A stretch of 64,000 nucleotides of DNA from MWEI01 sp964600235 (GCA_964600235.1 CAZRIV010000013.1:1-64000), one strand, 5' to 3'; positions 43,175-51,768 are shown, numbered from the stretch's first letter. The notes: generated by a model from the sequence alone, not told the origin. A program made the numbers and translations.

Positions 43175-43863
43175 ACGGAATTGAACACACCCTTTTCCAG
43201 GTGCTTCATGAGGTGCGCGCGCTCGGCCGCATGCGGGTCGTGCGTCACCATGATGATGGTCTTGCCCAGCTCCGTGTTCAGCCGTTCCATGAGGTTCAGG
43301 ACATCTTCGGCCGATTTGCGGTCGAGGTCGCCGGTGGGTTCGTCGGCCACGAGGATCATTGGGTCTATGACAATGGCCCGGGCTATGGCCACCCTCTGCT
43401 GCTCGCCGCCCGAGAGCTGGTTCGGGTAGTGGTCCATGCGTTCGGTCAGGTTCACCATGGAAAGGGCCATCTCCACGTGCTCGCGCCTCTGGGCCCGGGA
43501 AAGACCCGTTAGGTGCAGCGGCAAATCGACGTTCTCGAAGGCGGAAAGAACCGGGATGAGGTTGTAGAACTGGAAGATGAAGCCCACATTGCCGGCACGC
43601 CACGCCGCGAGCTCCGTCTCGGTCATGTCCGTGATGTCTTCGCCGCCCACCACTATGGAGCCGCTGTCCGCGTGGTCGATGCCGGCTATCAGGTTAAGCA
43701 GCGTGCTCTTGCCGGATCCCGACGGACCCATGATGGCGAGGAACTCGCCGCGCGCGATGTCGAAGGTGATGTCGGCCAGGACCGGCACTACATAGCTGCC
43801 CCGCCGGTAGGACTTGGAGACATTGCGGATCTCAACAATGGGTGATGACATGTCCGTGTTCAT
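43171..43863 (-). CDS. ABC transporter ATPase (LolD/MacB type)
   Basis: 230 residues. Walker A GPSGSGKST, the signature LSGGEQQR and Walker B ILVADEPTGDLD with the usual H-loop (MVTHD) are intact. The length and the D-loop GDLD sequence place it with LolD/MacB-type ATPases that drive FtsX-like permeases from the cytoplasm. Preceded by GGGAGAT; the adaptor gene ends 98 nt upstream. Confidence 0.93.
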   Translation of the reverse strand: MNTDMSSPIVEIRNVSKSYRRGSYVVPVLADITFDIARGEFLAIMGPSGSGKSTLLNLIAGIDHADSGSIVVGGEDITDMTETELAAWRAGNVGFIFQFYNLIPVLSAFENVDLPLHLTGLSRAQRREHVEMALSMVNLTERMDHYPNQLSGGEQQRVAIARAIVIDPMILVADEPTGDLDRKSAEDVLNLMERLNTELGKTIIMVTHDPHAAERAHLMKHLEKGVFNSV

Positions 43864-43961
43864 GCTTCTCGATCTCCCTCACTGAAGTTCTTCTCCTGCA
43901 ACAGGATAATGACTCCAGAAAGAATATGCTCAGGGAAAGTAGTTTTCCATGCCCTGCCTTC

Positions 43962-45179
43962 TCACTGCTGGAGGATCGTTACCTTGGAGCCGTCCTTCAT
44001 GCCCCCGGGAGGATCCAGCACCACGGTCTCGCCCTTTTTAAGGCCTTCCAGGACTTCCACCATGTCTCCGATGGTCCTGCCTGTGCGCACGTTCCTCCGG
44101 TAGGCCTTTCCATTTTTAATGCTGAACGCAGACACATCCTTGCCCGTGTGCACCAGCGCGGCGCTGTTCACCATGGTCATGGGCTCAAGCTCCTCTGGCT
44201 TGAGCGCATGGGGAAGAAAGGCCACCTTGGCGCTCATCTCCGGGAGGATGCGCGCGTCCTTCTGTAGAAATCGGATCTTCACCAGGACCGTTGCCTTGGA
44301 CCTGTCCACCGTGGGCACGATCGTGTCCACCACGGCCCTGAACCTCACGCCGGGCAGGGCATCGAGCGCCACGTCACAGGGCTGGCCTGCGCTCACCATG
44401 GAGAGGTTGCCCTCGGAAACGTCGGCCTCCACCTGCAGCGACGACAGATCTGCTATGGACACTACCGCGGACTTGGCCTTTGCAGCAGCGCCCAGCGGCG
44501 TGACGATGTCTCCCACATCGGCATTCTTGGTCAGGACAACCGCATCGAAGGGGGCCCTGATCTCGGAATAGGACAGTGTCACCCGGGCGTTCTTCAGCGC
44601 CGCCTCGCTCGATCTCACCTGAGCCTGGGCAGCCTCCAACGACGCCTTTGAACCGAGATACCTTGCCTGGACTGCATCAAAGTCCGCCCGGGATATCACC
44701 CCCGTGCTTACCAGGTTCTTCTTTCTCTCGAAATCGAGCGAGGCGTTGTCCAGATCGGCTTTCGCCTGGTCAACGCGTGCCCTGGCAAGCGTAAGGTTCG
44801 CCTGTGCCTGTTCCACAAAGGCTTTTGCGTCCAGGTTCTCCAGCATGGCTATCACCTGGCCTTCCTTCACGATGCTGCCTTCCTTCACCATGACGGTGAC
44901 GAGCTGGCCGGTGATCTTCGCCGCCACATCGGCCTTTCGCTGGGCGACCACGTAGCCGCTTGCGTTGAGTCTGCTGAGCACCTGTGCCGGATAGACCTCG
45001 GACACGACCGCAACCCTCGCATCGTACCCCTTTGACAGCAGCAACCAGGAAACGGCGAAGACAACGGCAGCCCCGATGGCGACGATGAGAAGCAGGTGTT
45101 TCGTCCTGAACCTCTTCCCTGCGCGCGTTTCCTTCGCTGTTCTTGCTATGGCGAGCTTTTCGAGATTATCACCCTGCAT
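43962..45179 (-). CDS. HlyD/MacA-type periplasmic adaptor protein
   Basis: 405 residues. One N-terminal membrane anchor (about 30-50), a biotinyl-lipoyl-like domain split around a long helical hairpin (about 110-190, rich in Ala/Gln/Lys: VEQAQANLTLARARVDQAKADL), then a beta-barrel and membrane-proximal domain. This is the MacA/RND adaptor architecture that links an inner-membrane transporter to an outer-membrane channel. First gene of the ABC operon, behind GAGGT. No TolC gene is present here. The exporter substrate may be a peptide, lipid or drug and cannot be told from sequence. Confidence 0.9.
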   Translation of the reverse strand: MQGDNLEKLAIARTAKETRAGKRFRTKHLLLIVAIGAAVVFAVSWLLLSKGYDARVAVVSEVYPAQVLSRLNASGYVVAQRKADVAAKITGQLVTVMVKEGSIVKEGQVIAMLENLDAKAFVEQAQANLTLARARVDQAKADLDNASLDFERKKNLVSTGVISRADFDAVQARYLGSKASLEAAQAQVRSSEAALKNARVTLSYSEIRAPFDAVVLTKNADVGDIVTPLGAAAKAKSAVVSIADLSSLQVEADVSEGNLSMVSAGQPCDVALDALPGVRFRAVVDTIVPTVDRSKATVLVKIRFLQKDARILPEMSAKVAFLPHALKPEELEPMTMVNSAALVHTGKDVSAFSIKNGKAYRRNVRTGRTIGDMVEVLEGLKKGETVVLDPPGGMKDGSKVTILQQ

Positions 45180-45620
45180 GGCATTACCTCACTGAGGTGG
45201 TGTTTATGCTGCTCATACTCCAATACCATAAGCACCCTGTCCGCCGCATCTCAAAAGGCAATAAAAAAGCAGCGGCATGAATATGAAATCCACTGAAATT
45301 TTTTTTCATTTTTTTGCATTTATCTCTTGCATTTTTTTTAGGAACGTCTAAAAGAAAAAAAAGAGACTACACCTCATAGATGGCGAGAAACAGACCATTT
45401 AAGGGACCGGCTGATTTGGGAGAGATGAGAATGAATGGGCATTCATTTCAGATTCTTGCGGCACAGTGGATAGATGCCGCACCGCATTGACTTCTCATAT
45501 CATGATGGTCAAGAGCGGGCATACAAAACTCCCCCCCCGATGTAATCCTATCTCTTCAGCATTTATTATTCATCATCGAAAATTTTCATGCCGATATTTC
45601 ACCAAAGGAGGAGTTGCAAA
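45180..45620. promoter_or_regulatory. Divergent intergenic region between the ABC operon and the kamA operon
   Basis: 441 bp, A/T-rich in the middle (poly-T and poly-A tracts at 45300-45360). An 8-bp inverted repeat AATGAATG-GG-CATTCATT at 45430-45447 and a GCGGCA/TGCCGC hairpin at about 45460-45482 lie upstream of kamA and could be regulatory. No open frame or clear promoter hexamers were identified. Confidence 0.45.
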
Positions 45621-46928
45621 ATGAAGAACAACGGTCCCGCAGCGTCTGTTCAGCTTGATGATCCAGACCCCTTAGGTACTGAAGCCCCCGAGGAGCCCCC
45701 ATCGCTATCAAAGGCCCTCGTGCAAGACCTGTTGTTCAAAACCGAGCCTGAACGGAAACTATCCATTGTAGGCCGCATACCCGTCAGCCAGCATTCGCGC
45801 TATTTCCTCCACCAGTTTTTTCCCAAGGCCACCGAAGCGGACTGGTGCAACTGGCACTGGCAGGTCCGCAACAGCTTCACCGGCCTCGATCAGATTAAAC
45901 GGATTGTCCGGCTTACCCACGGCGAGTACAATGGCATCGTCAAACATACCTCGGGATTGCCGCTTCGGATCACGCCTTACTATGCAAGTCTGATAAATGC
46001 CTCGGATCCAACGCAGGCCATAAGGCGCGCAGTCGTGCCTGTGGGAGATGAATTCATCTCATCCCCCGGAGAGGCGCAGGACCCCCTGGGGGAAGAGAAC
46101 CAGAGCCCCGTAGCCGGGCTTGTCCACCGATACCCCGACCGGGCACTGTTCCTTACCACGGGCTTCTGTTCCACCTACTGCAGGTATTGCACACGCTCAC
46201 GCATGGTGGGCAACCACGGAAAGTTCAAGGGAAGCATCTCCCAGTGGCAGCAGGCCATTAACTACATCGAGCAGACACCGCAGATCCGCGATGTCCTCCT
46301 CTCGGGCGGTGACCCTTTGACCCTGACGGACGGCCACCTTGACTATCTGCTGTCGAGCATATCGCGCATCAAGCACGTGGAGGTGATCAGGATCGGGACA
46401 AAGGTCCCCGTGGTGTTGCCCCAGAGACTTACCTCACGGCTGCTCAATATCCTGAAAAAGTACCAGCCCCTCTGGATCAGCATACACTGTACCCACCCCG
46501 ACGAACTTACACCCGAGACGAGGACCGCCTGCAACCTCCTGGCGGACGCCGGCATCCCGCTCGGCAGCCAGACCGTTCTGCTCAAGGGCATCAACGACGA
46601 TGTGGCGACATTGAAGGCGCTCTTCCACGGCCTCATGAAGGTCCGTGTCCGGCCGTACTATCTCTATCAGTGCGACCCCATCCTCGGCTCCTCCCACTTC
46701 AGGACCACCATCGAGAAAGGCCTCGCCATGATCGAAGGCCTGCGGGGACATACCTCCGGGTACGCGGTGCCCCACTATGTGGTGGATGCGCCCGGCGGCG
46801 GGGGCAAGATCCCTCTTCTGCCTGACTATTATCAGGGCCGCCAGGATGGTGATATCATCTTGAGAAACTACGAGGGCAGGATGTTCAGATATCCCGACAG
46901 ACGCACCGAGTGCCCCGCGGCACCCTAG
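45621..46928 (+). CDS. kamA: Lysine 2,3-aminomutase-type radical SAM enzyme
   Basis: 435 residues starting behind AAAGGAGGAG. The radical SAM triad is CSTYCRYC near residue 183-190, followed by TRSR, which supplies the Arg that contacts the substrate in clostridial KamA. Further on, YQCD and VDAPGGGGK (about 388-396) match the two Asp residues and the Lys that bind lysine and PLP there. The full length (EpmB relatives are about 340 residues) and these residues favour conversion of L-lysine to beta-lysine, a PLP- and SAM-dependent reaction. It is the first gene of a tight four-gene operon with two ATP-grasp ligases and an acetyltransferase, so the product is probably a building block rather than a fermentation intermediate. 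Confidence 0.87.
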   Translation: MKNNGPAASVQLDDPDPLGTEAPEEPPSLSKALVQDLLFKTEPERKLSIVGRIPVSQHSRYFLHQFFPKATEADWCNWHWQVRNSFTGLDQIKRIVRLTHGEYNGIVKHTSGLPLRITPYYASLINASDPTQAIRRAVVPVGDEFISSPGEAQDPLGEENQSPVAGLVHRYPDRALFLTTGFCSTYCRYCTRSRMVGNHGKFKGSISQWQQAINYIEQTPQIRDVLLSGGDPLTLTDGHLDYLLSSISRIKHVEVIRIGTKVPVVLPQRLTSRLLNILKKYQPLWISIHCTHPDELTPETRTACNLLADAGIPLGSQTVLLKGINDDVATLKALFHGLMKVRVRPYYLYQCDPILGSSHFRTTIEKGLAMIEGLRGHTSGYAVPHYVVDAPGGGGKIPLLPDYYQGRQDGDIILRNYEGRMFRYPDRRTECPAAP

Positions 46929-46930
46929 AC

Positions 46931-47920
46931 ATGAACATCGGCATCACGTATGACCTCAGAGACGACTACCTGAAAGAAGGTTACACTTACGAAGAGACCG
47001 CCGAATTCGACCGCATAGACACCATCGAGGGGATCGATGAGGCGCTTGTCCGGCTGGGACACTCCACAGACCGCATCGGAAATGTCCGGCAGCTTGTCAA
47101 GAGACTTGCAGCAGGCCACAGATGGGACCTGGTGTTCAACATTGCAGAAGGCATGTACGGCATCAGCCGTGAAGCCCTGGTGCCCGCCCTGCTGGACGCT
47201 TACCAGATACCCTACACGTTCTCTGACCCGTTCGTGCTTTCTCTCACGCTGCACAAGGGTGTGACCAAGTCCATCATCCGCTCTGCAGGCATACCTACCG
47301 CGGATTTCGCAGTGATAGAAACTCACAAGGATATTGATTCAATCAGCCTCCCCTACCCCCTGTTCGCCAAACCCGTTGCCGAAGGCACCGGTAAGGGCAT
47401 CAATGAAGCATCAAGGGTTGACACACATGAGCAACTCTCTGTACTATGTTCTCATCTGCTGGATGAGTTCCGCCAGCCGGTGCTCGTTGAGACATACCTG
47501 GCCGGCCGTGAATTCACCGCAGGCATCGTAGGAACTGGTCAGGGGGCGCAGGTCGTAGGCGTTATGGAAGTCCTGTTCAGAAAACACCACGAGGGTGAGA
47601 AGATCTATTCTTTTCAGAACAAGTCGAATTACGAAGATATCATCGACTATCAGATCCCCGAGCAGGAGATCGTAGGCTCATGCAGCGAGCTCGCGCTCAG
47701 ATCATGGGAAACGCTTGGATGCAGAGACGGCGGGAGGGTAGATATACGCATGGACAACTTCGGCAAACCGAACTTCATTGAGGTGAATCCTCTGGCAGGA
47801 CTGAATCCGGTCCATTCCGACCTGCCCATCATGTGCAGGCTTCAGGGCATAACGTATCATGAACTCATCGGACGCATCCTTGACAGCGCCATATCGAGGA
47901 TCAATAAGGGCAGGCCATGA
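46931..47920 (+). CDS. D-Ala-D-Ala-ligase-like ATP-grasp enzyme 1
   Basis: 329 residues starting 2 nt after the kamA stop. ATP-grasp features include LTLHKGVTKSIIRSAGIPT, PLFAKPVAEGTGKGI (ATP-binding lysine and Gly-rich loop) and a metal-binding end FIEVNPLAGLNP.HSDLP that closely resembles D-Ala-D-Ala ligase. The N-terminal NIAEGMYGISREALVPALLD also fits that family. It is not next to cell-wall genes. Likely reaction: ATP-dependent amide bond between a carboxylate and an amino group, here possibly with beta-lysine as one partner. Coupled by a 4-nt overlap to the next gene. Confidence 0.85.
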   Translation: MNIGITYDLRDDYLKEGYTYEETAEFDRIDTIEGIDEALVRLGHSTDRIGNVRQLVKRLAAGHRWDLVFNIAEGMYGISREALVPALLDAYQIPYTFSDPFVLSLTLHKGVTKSIIRSAGIPTADFAVIETHKDIDSISLPYPLFAKPVAEGTGKGINEASRVDTHEQLSVLCSHLLDEFRQPVLVETYLAGREFTAGIVGTGQGAQVVGVMEVLFRKHHEGEKIYSFQNKSNYEDIIDYQIPEQEIVGSCSELALRSWETLGCRDGGRVDIRMDNFGKPNFIEVNPLAGLNPVHSDLPIMCRLQGITYHELIGRILDSAISRINKGRP

Positions 47921-48906
47921 ACCCCACCGTCGTAATCCTTCATCACCCGGTGGATGAAAACTCCTCGCCAGATGATCAGGATGTCCTGGACCAGGCAGAG
48001 GCCGTTGACATCGAGCTGAAGGAAATGGGGTATGTGACCCAGATCCTGCCATTTGATCTCGGCAAGAAGTCTTTTGCCGACAAACTGAAAAAGATAAACC
48101 CGCTGTGCGTATTCAATCTGGTGGAGTGCATCAACGGCGATGGACAGCTCATTCACCTGGCCTGTTCATACCTCGACCACCTGAAGATACCCTATACCGG
48201 TGCCGGGGCGGAGGCCATGTTCATCACCTCCAACAAGGTCCTGGCCAAAAGATGGATGCGGCTCATGGACATACCTACCCCCGAGTGGGTGGTGCCGGGC
48301 AAGCAACTGGAGTGCGAACCACCCTTCCCGGACCAGTACATCCTGAAGGCCCAGTGGGAAGACGCATCCATAGGACTGGACGGTGATTCTGTCGTGCCAG
48401 CACGCGACATGGACGAGCTCATGGAGCTCCTGAAACAGAAAACCCTGAAGCTGGGCAAGCCGTGTTTTGCGGAACGGTACATCTACGGAAGGGAATTCAA
48501 TCTTGCCCTCCTGGCGGATGCAGTTGGGGCGCAGGCCCTGCCCCCTGCGGAGATAACCTTTGACTACGCAGCGGATATGCCGAAGATCGTGGATTACAAG
48601 GCCAAATGGATCGAAGGCTCCCCTGAATACGAGGGGACGAACCGGGTGCTGGACTTCCCCCCCGGAGACGCACCACTCCTGAAAGAGCTTAAATGCATCG
48701 CTCAGAAGTGCTGGGAGGGCTTTGACCTCAGGGGCTATGCGCGCGTGGATGTCAGGGTGGATGCCCAGAACAGGCCCTGGGTTCTGGAGATCAACGCCAA
48801 CCCGTGCATCTCTCCCAACGGAGGCTTCATGGCCGCGTCCGAGAAGGCGGGAGTACCCTACCATAACATGATCGAACGCATCGTCCAGGACGCCGTCCGC
48901 AAATGA
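47917..48906 (+). CDS. D-Ala-D-Ala-ligase-like ATP-grasp enzyme 2
   Basis: 329 residues, overlapping enzyme 1 by ATGA. Similar fold but clearly diverged: VFNLVECINGDGQLIHLACSYLDHLKIPYTG at the N-terminus, a SNKVLAKRWMRLMDIPTPEW central block, and the metal/ATP end YARVDVRVDAQNRPWVLEINANPCISP. The lack of close similarity to enzyme 1 suggests a different acceptor or donor, so the pathway may make a tripeptide-like product or two related amides. It overlaps the GNAT gene by 4 nt. Confidence 0.85.
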   Translation: MNPTVVILHHPVDENSSPDDQDVLDQAEAVDIELKEMGYVTQILPFDLGKKSFADKLKKINPLCVFNLVECINGDGQLIHLACSYLDHLKIPYTGAGAEAMFITSNKVLAKRWMRLMDIPTPEWVVPGKQLECEPPFPDQYILKAQWEDASIGLDGDSVVPARDMDELMELLKQKTLKLGKPCFAERYIYGREFNLALLADAVGAQALPPAEITFDYAADMPKIVDYKAKWIEGSPEYEGTNRVLDFPPGDAPLLKELKCIAQKCWEGFDLRGYARVDVRVDAQNRPWVLEINANPCISPNGGFMAASEKAGVPYHNMIERIVQDAVRK

Positions 48907-49424
48907 TACGGTGCAACTGCGCACACAAGGCACACCCGCACATGAAGTTCACCTATCGAGACCAGGTGTTCGAAAGCGATATGGAATCCGTCAGGGACAT
49001 CGTCGATTCCACGGGATTCTTCACGGACGAAGAGGTCGATGTCGCCGTGGAGCTCGTTGAAGCAGGCCTCTCCGGCGGGAGCATCAGCAGTTATCTCTTC
49101 TGTTTCTGCGAAGATGAAGCCGGAAAGGTCGTGGGCTACACCTGCTACGGACCTGTCCCCTGCACCGTAGGCAGCTTCGATCTCTACTGGATAGCAGTCC
49201 ATCCGGAGCACCAGGGTAAGGGAGTGGGCAGAGGGCTGTTGAAGATGACGGAGGATAAAATCCGGGCCATGGATGGCATGCGCATCTATATCGAGACCGC
49301 CTCCAGAGACCTCTACAAGCCTACGCAGGGCTTCTACGCAAACTCCGGTTACCATGCGGAGGCAACGCTCAAGGACTACTACTCCCCTGGCGACAGCAAG
49401 ATAATCTATGTGAAGCACCTCTAG
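48903..49424 (+). CDS. GNAT-family N-acetyltransferase closing the kamA operon
   Basis: 173 residues if the overlapping ATGA start is used; an ATG 13 codons later (MKFTYRDQ) is equally plausible. The acetyl-CoA loop is HPEHQGKGVGRGLLKMTEDKI, preceded by a strand of the form SFDLYWIAVH. In archaea and some bacteria an AblB acetyltransferase converts beta-lysine made by AblA (KamA) into N-epsilon-acetyl-beta-lysine, an osmolyte. This GNAT could act the same way, or acetylate the ligase product. The gene ends the operon; hairpin element copy 3 begins 22 bp downstream. Confidence 0.85.
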   Translation: MIRCNCAHKAHPHMKFTYRDQVFESDMESVRDIVDSTGFFTDEEVDVAVELVEAGLSGGSISSYLFCFCEDEAGKVVGYTCYGPVPCTVGSFDLYWIAVHPEHQGKGVGRGLLKMTEDKIRAMDGMRIYIETASRDLYKPTQGFYANSGYHAEATLKDYYSPGDSKIIYVKHL

Positions 49425-49446
49425 GGGAAACCTCGCCTATGCATAA

Positions 49447-49667
49447 ATCCGGATTGTGCGCTAGGAAGTGTACACATGTACCTGATACACTTTTAAGAGT
49501 GCGTTGGCATATGGTTCGTGCCAGGCAAGATTGTTTTTCATAAGTCCGTTCAAAGCAGTGATCTCGCCGCCTCAAGCAGCCGGCATAATAGGCATTCATC
49601 GAAAAGCGGCGAGATCACTGCTTTGGACGGATCAATTTGAGACACCTTCAAACGCAAAATCCGGGAT
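49447..49667 (+). repeat. MITE-like hairpin element, copy 3 (loop inverted)
   Basis: Terminal inverted repeats at 49448-49470 and 49643-49666 (CACCTTCAAACGCAAAATCC and complement). The 25-bp stem is 49546-49570 with 49606-49630, with one G-U pair. The left flank GTTTTTCATAAGTCC has the same position and orientation as in copies 1 and 2, yet the 35-nt loop matches their loops only as reverse complement (CCGGCATAATAGGCATTCAT). It lies between convergent genes. Confidence 0.8.
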
Positions 49668-49687
49668 AAATAGTGCTGGAAAATTGG

Positions 49688-49770
49688 ACCGTTCAGATCA
49701 TGAATCCTGGCATGGGCAAGCTGAATGCTTGCCCATGCCAGGATTCATGATCTGAACGGTTATGTTTTTT
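49688..49770. terminator. 34-bp perfect hairpin between kamA operon and leuA
   Basis: Perfect 34-bp stem (49688-49721 with 49727-49760) around a 5-nt loop TGAAT. T tract 49765-49770 follows on the plus strand, so it can terminate the kamA operon. The stem starts ACCGTTCAGATC, sharing the outer CCGTT and an inner GATC with the hairpin elements, so it may be a derived relative. Stems this long are unusual for simple terminators. Confidence 0.65.
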
Positions 49771-49788
49771 TATTTGTCTATGAACGCG

Positions 49789-51327
49789 TCAGATTTCGCG
49801 CTGTTCATCCTTCATGAGCCATACGATGCGGTTGAGTGCATTGATATAGGCCTTGGCGGATGCCACCAGGATATCAGGGTGCGCTCCATGACCCGCAACG
49901 GCGCGGTTGTTGTATTTCAGCTGCACCGTGGCTTCGCCCTGGGCATCCGTGCCGCCCGTCACGGCGTTTACGGCAAATTTCATCAGGTCGTAGCCGGTCT
50001 TGGTGATCTTCTTGATTGCATCGAAGGTGGCATCCACCGGCCCGACCCCGAACCCTGCATCCTGCACGAGCTCATTGTCGATCTCGAGCTGCATGGTTGC
50101 GGTAGGGACCGCAACATTGCCGCTCACCACATTCAGGTACACGAGCTTGTACTTCTCCTCAATCCTCAATACCTCTTCATAGAGTATGGTCTCGAGATCC
50201 TCGTCGAAGATTTCCTTCTTCACGTCGGCCAGTTCCTTGAACCGTACAAAGACCCTGTTCAGCTCGTCTTCGCTCACATCGTACCCGAGCTGTTTGAGGT
50301 GCTTGGTGACCGCATGCCTTCCTGAATGCTTCCCGAGAACGATATGGCTGTCGGGCATGCCCACCGATTGCGGGGTCATGATCTCGTAGGTGAGCTTTTC
50401 CTTGATAAGGCCGTCCTGGTGGATGCCCGATTCATGGGCAAAGGCATTGGCGCCTACAATGGCCTTGTTGGGCTGGACACGCACGCCTGTTATCTGGGTG
50501 AGCAGCCGGGAAGTCTGGTAAATGTTCTCGGTCTTGATGCCGGTATACAGCCCGAACAGATCCTTACGGGTAGCGATGGCCATGACGACCTCTTCCATGG
50601 CGGCATTCCCGGCCCGTTCGCCGATTCCGTTTATGGTACATTCAACCTGGCGTGCACCGTTGCGAAGCGCTGCCAGAGAATTGGCAACCGCCAGCCCCAG
50701 ATCGTTGTGGCAGTGCACGGCGATGACCGCCTGGCTTATATTCTTAACCTTTGCAAACAGATATGCGATCAACGCACCGAACTCGTCAGGGATGGCGTAC
50801 CCCACCGTATCGGGTATGTTGACCGTCTTTGCGCCGCATGCAATGACCGCTTCAACCATTTCACACAGATAATCGTGATCGCTCCGGGTGGCATCCATGG
50901 GGGAGAACTCCACATTCTCCGTATAGCGGCAGGCATGCTCCACTGCGGCGCATGCCTCCTTGAGAACCTCCGCCCTTGTCTTGCGGAGCTGGTACTTCAG
51001 GTGAATGTCGGAAGATGAGATGAAGGTATGGATGCGGGGACGGGCGGCATCCTTTATGGCCTCCCATGCCCGGTCGATGTCCTTCAGGTTTGCCCGGGCA
51101 AGCCCTGCGACCTGCGCTCCCCTTATTTCGCGGGCAATCTGTCTGACAGAAGCAAAGTCACCCTCGGAGGCCACCGGGAATCCGGCCTCGATGATATCGA
51201 CACCGAGCCTCTCGAGCTGCCTGGCGAGATGGAGCTTCTCATCCAGGTTCATGCTGCACCCCGGCGACTGCTCTCCGTCTCTGAGGGTGGTATCGAAGAT
51301 AAACACTTTGTTCTGGGGATCAACCAT
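49789..51327 (-). CDS. leuA: 2-isopropylmalate synthase
   Basis: 512 residues, the usual length for bacterial LeuA1. The catalytic DRE-TIM barrel begins FDTTLRDGEQSPG (residues 11-23), the metal-binding HCHND follows, and GIGERAGN is present. The C-terminal third is the LeuA regulatory (dimerisation) domain that mediates leucine feedback. It catalyses acetyl-CoA plus 2-ketoisovalerate to 2-isopropylmalate, the committed step to leucine. Ribosome-binding site AAAGGAG. An attenuator with leader peptide lies directly upstream. No other leu gene follows in this window. Confidence 0.95.
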   Translation of the reverse strand: MVDPQNKVFIFDTTLRDGEQSPGCSMNLDEKLHLARQLERLGVDIIEAGFPVASEGDFASVRQIAREIRGAQVAGLARANLKDIDRAWEAIKDAARPRIHTFISSSDIHLKYQLRKTRAEVLKEACAAVEHACRYTENVEFSPMDATRSDHDYLCEMVEAVIACGAKTVNIPDTVGYAIPDEFGALIAYLFAKVKNISQAVIAVHCHNDLGLAVANSLAALRNGARQVECTINGIGERAGNAAMEEVVMAIATRKDLFGLYTGIKTENIYQTSRLLTQITGVRVQPNKAIVGANAFAHESGIHQDGLIKEKLTYEIMTPQSVGMPDSHIVLGKHSGRHAVTKHLKQLGYDVSEDELNRVFVRFKELADVKKEIFDEDLETILYEEVLRIEEKYKLVYLNVVSGNVAVPTATMQLEIDNELVQDAGFGVGPVDATFDAIKKITKTGYDLMKFAVNAVTGGTDAQGEATVQLKYNNRAVAGHGAHPDILVASAKAYINALNRIVWLMKDEQREI

Positions 51328-51340
51328 TTCTTTCTCCTTT

Positions 51341-51388
51341 CATTAAAAATAAAAAGGCCATGGACTTATCGCCCATGGCCTTTAGGTT
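51341..51388 (-). terminator. leuA attenuator: terminator and alternative pairing
   Basis: On the minus strand AAAGGCCATGG pairs with CCATGGCCTTT (stem 51353-51383, 9-nt loop), followed by a T-rich tract up to 51341, just before the leuA ribosome-binding site. AACCTAAA at 51381-51388 overlaps the 5' edge of the stem and is complementary to TTTAGGTT at 51416-51423 inside the leader peptide frame. This gives a possible antiterminator that a stalled ribosome could free or block. Confidence 0.8.
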
Positions 51389-51407
51389 CTCGTCTTGTTC
51401 TTTTATA

Positions 51408-51497
51408 CTATGGACAACCTAAAAACAATGGGCGTCTGCCTATAGTGTTAAGGCATAGGAGGAGGAGTGCAAGATTTACTGTCTCGATAACGATCAT
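51408..51497 (-). CDS. leuL: Leucine leader peptide
   Basis: A 29-codon frame with ATG at 51497, preceded by GAGAGGA. Eight of 29 residues are leucine, and six of eight consecutive codons (from residue 9: L-A-L-L-L-L-C-L) read Leu, with CTC CTC CTC CTA in a row. It ends at TAG, 25 nt before the terminator stem. This is the classical design of a transcription attenuator: low charged tRNA-Leu would stall the ribosome on the Leu run and prevent the terminator from forming, so leuA is expressed. Too short to be found by usual ORF cut-offs. Confidence 0.85.
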   Translation of the reverse strand: MIVIETVNLALLLLCLNTIGRRPLFLGCP

Positions 51498-51547
51498 ATT
51501 TACTATTCCTCTCCCTATCACCGTGCAATAAAGAACTATTATCCACT

Positions 51548-51575
51548 ATTTGAATGAGAACATCGGGCATGTCAA
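51548..51575 (-). promoter_or_regulatory. Probable leuL-leuA promoter
   Basis: Perfect TTGACA on the minus strand (51570-51575), a 16-bp spacer and TCAAAT (51548-51553, four of six consensus positions). Transcription would start about 45 nt before the leader peptide ATG. Confidence 0.45.
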
Positions 51576-51768
51576 GCGAGAATCACGATTAAGAGATCCT
51601 TGCATAACTCCATGCTCCCTGTTGAGCTGCACAAAGAAGCTGGCCTCCTGCTGCATTCCTTACAGCCCTTCGTTGCGTTCATCACTCGAGCATGACCATT
51701 GTGCAGGGATCTCTCCATATGACTTTATGCTTGACTGCGCATGTGACTGGGCTCTAGAAAACCATCTC

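Noticed and set aside
42017..43603. 528-codon reading of permease 1 starting inside the ATPase gene
   Set aside because: The first 143 codons are the ATPase gene in another frame; the ATGA start at 43174 fits FtsX topology.
51550..51768. 73-codon N-terminal extension of MobA
   Set aside because: The nucleotide-binding loop normally lies at the very N-terminus; the extension is Cys/Ser-rich, without a ribosome-binding site, and overlaps the leuA promoter on the other strand.
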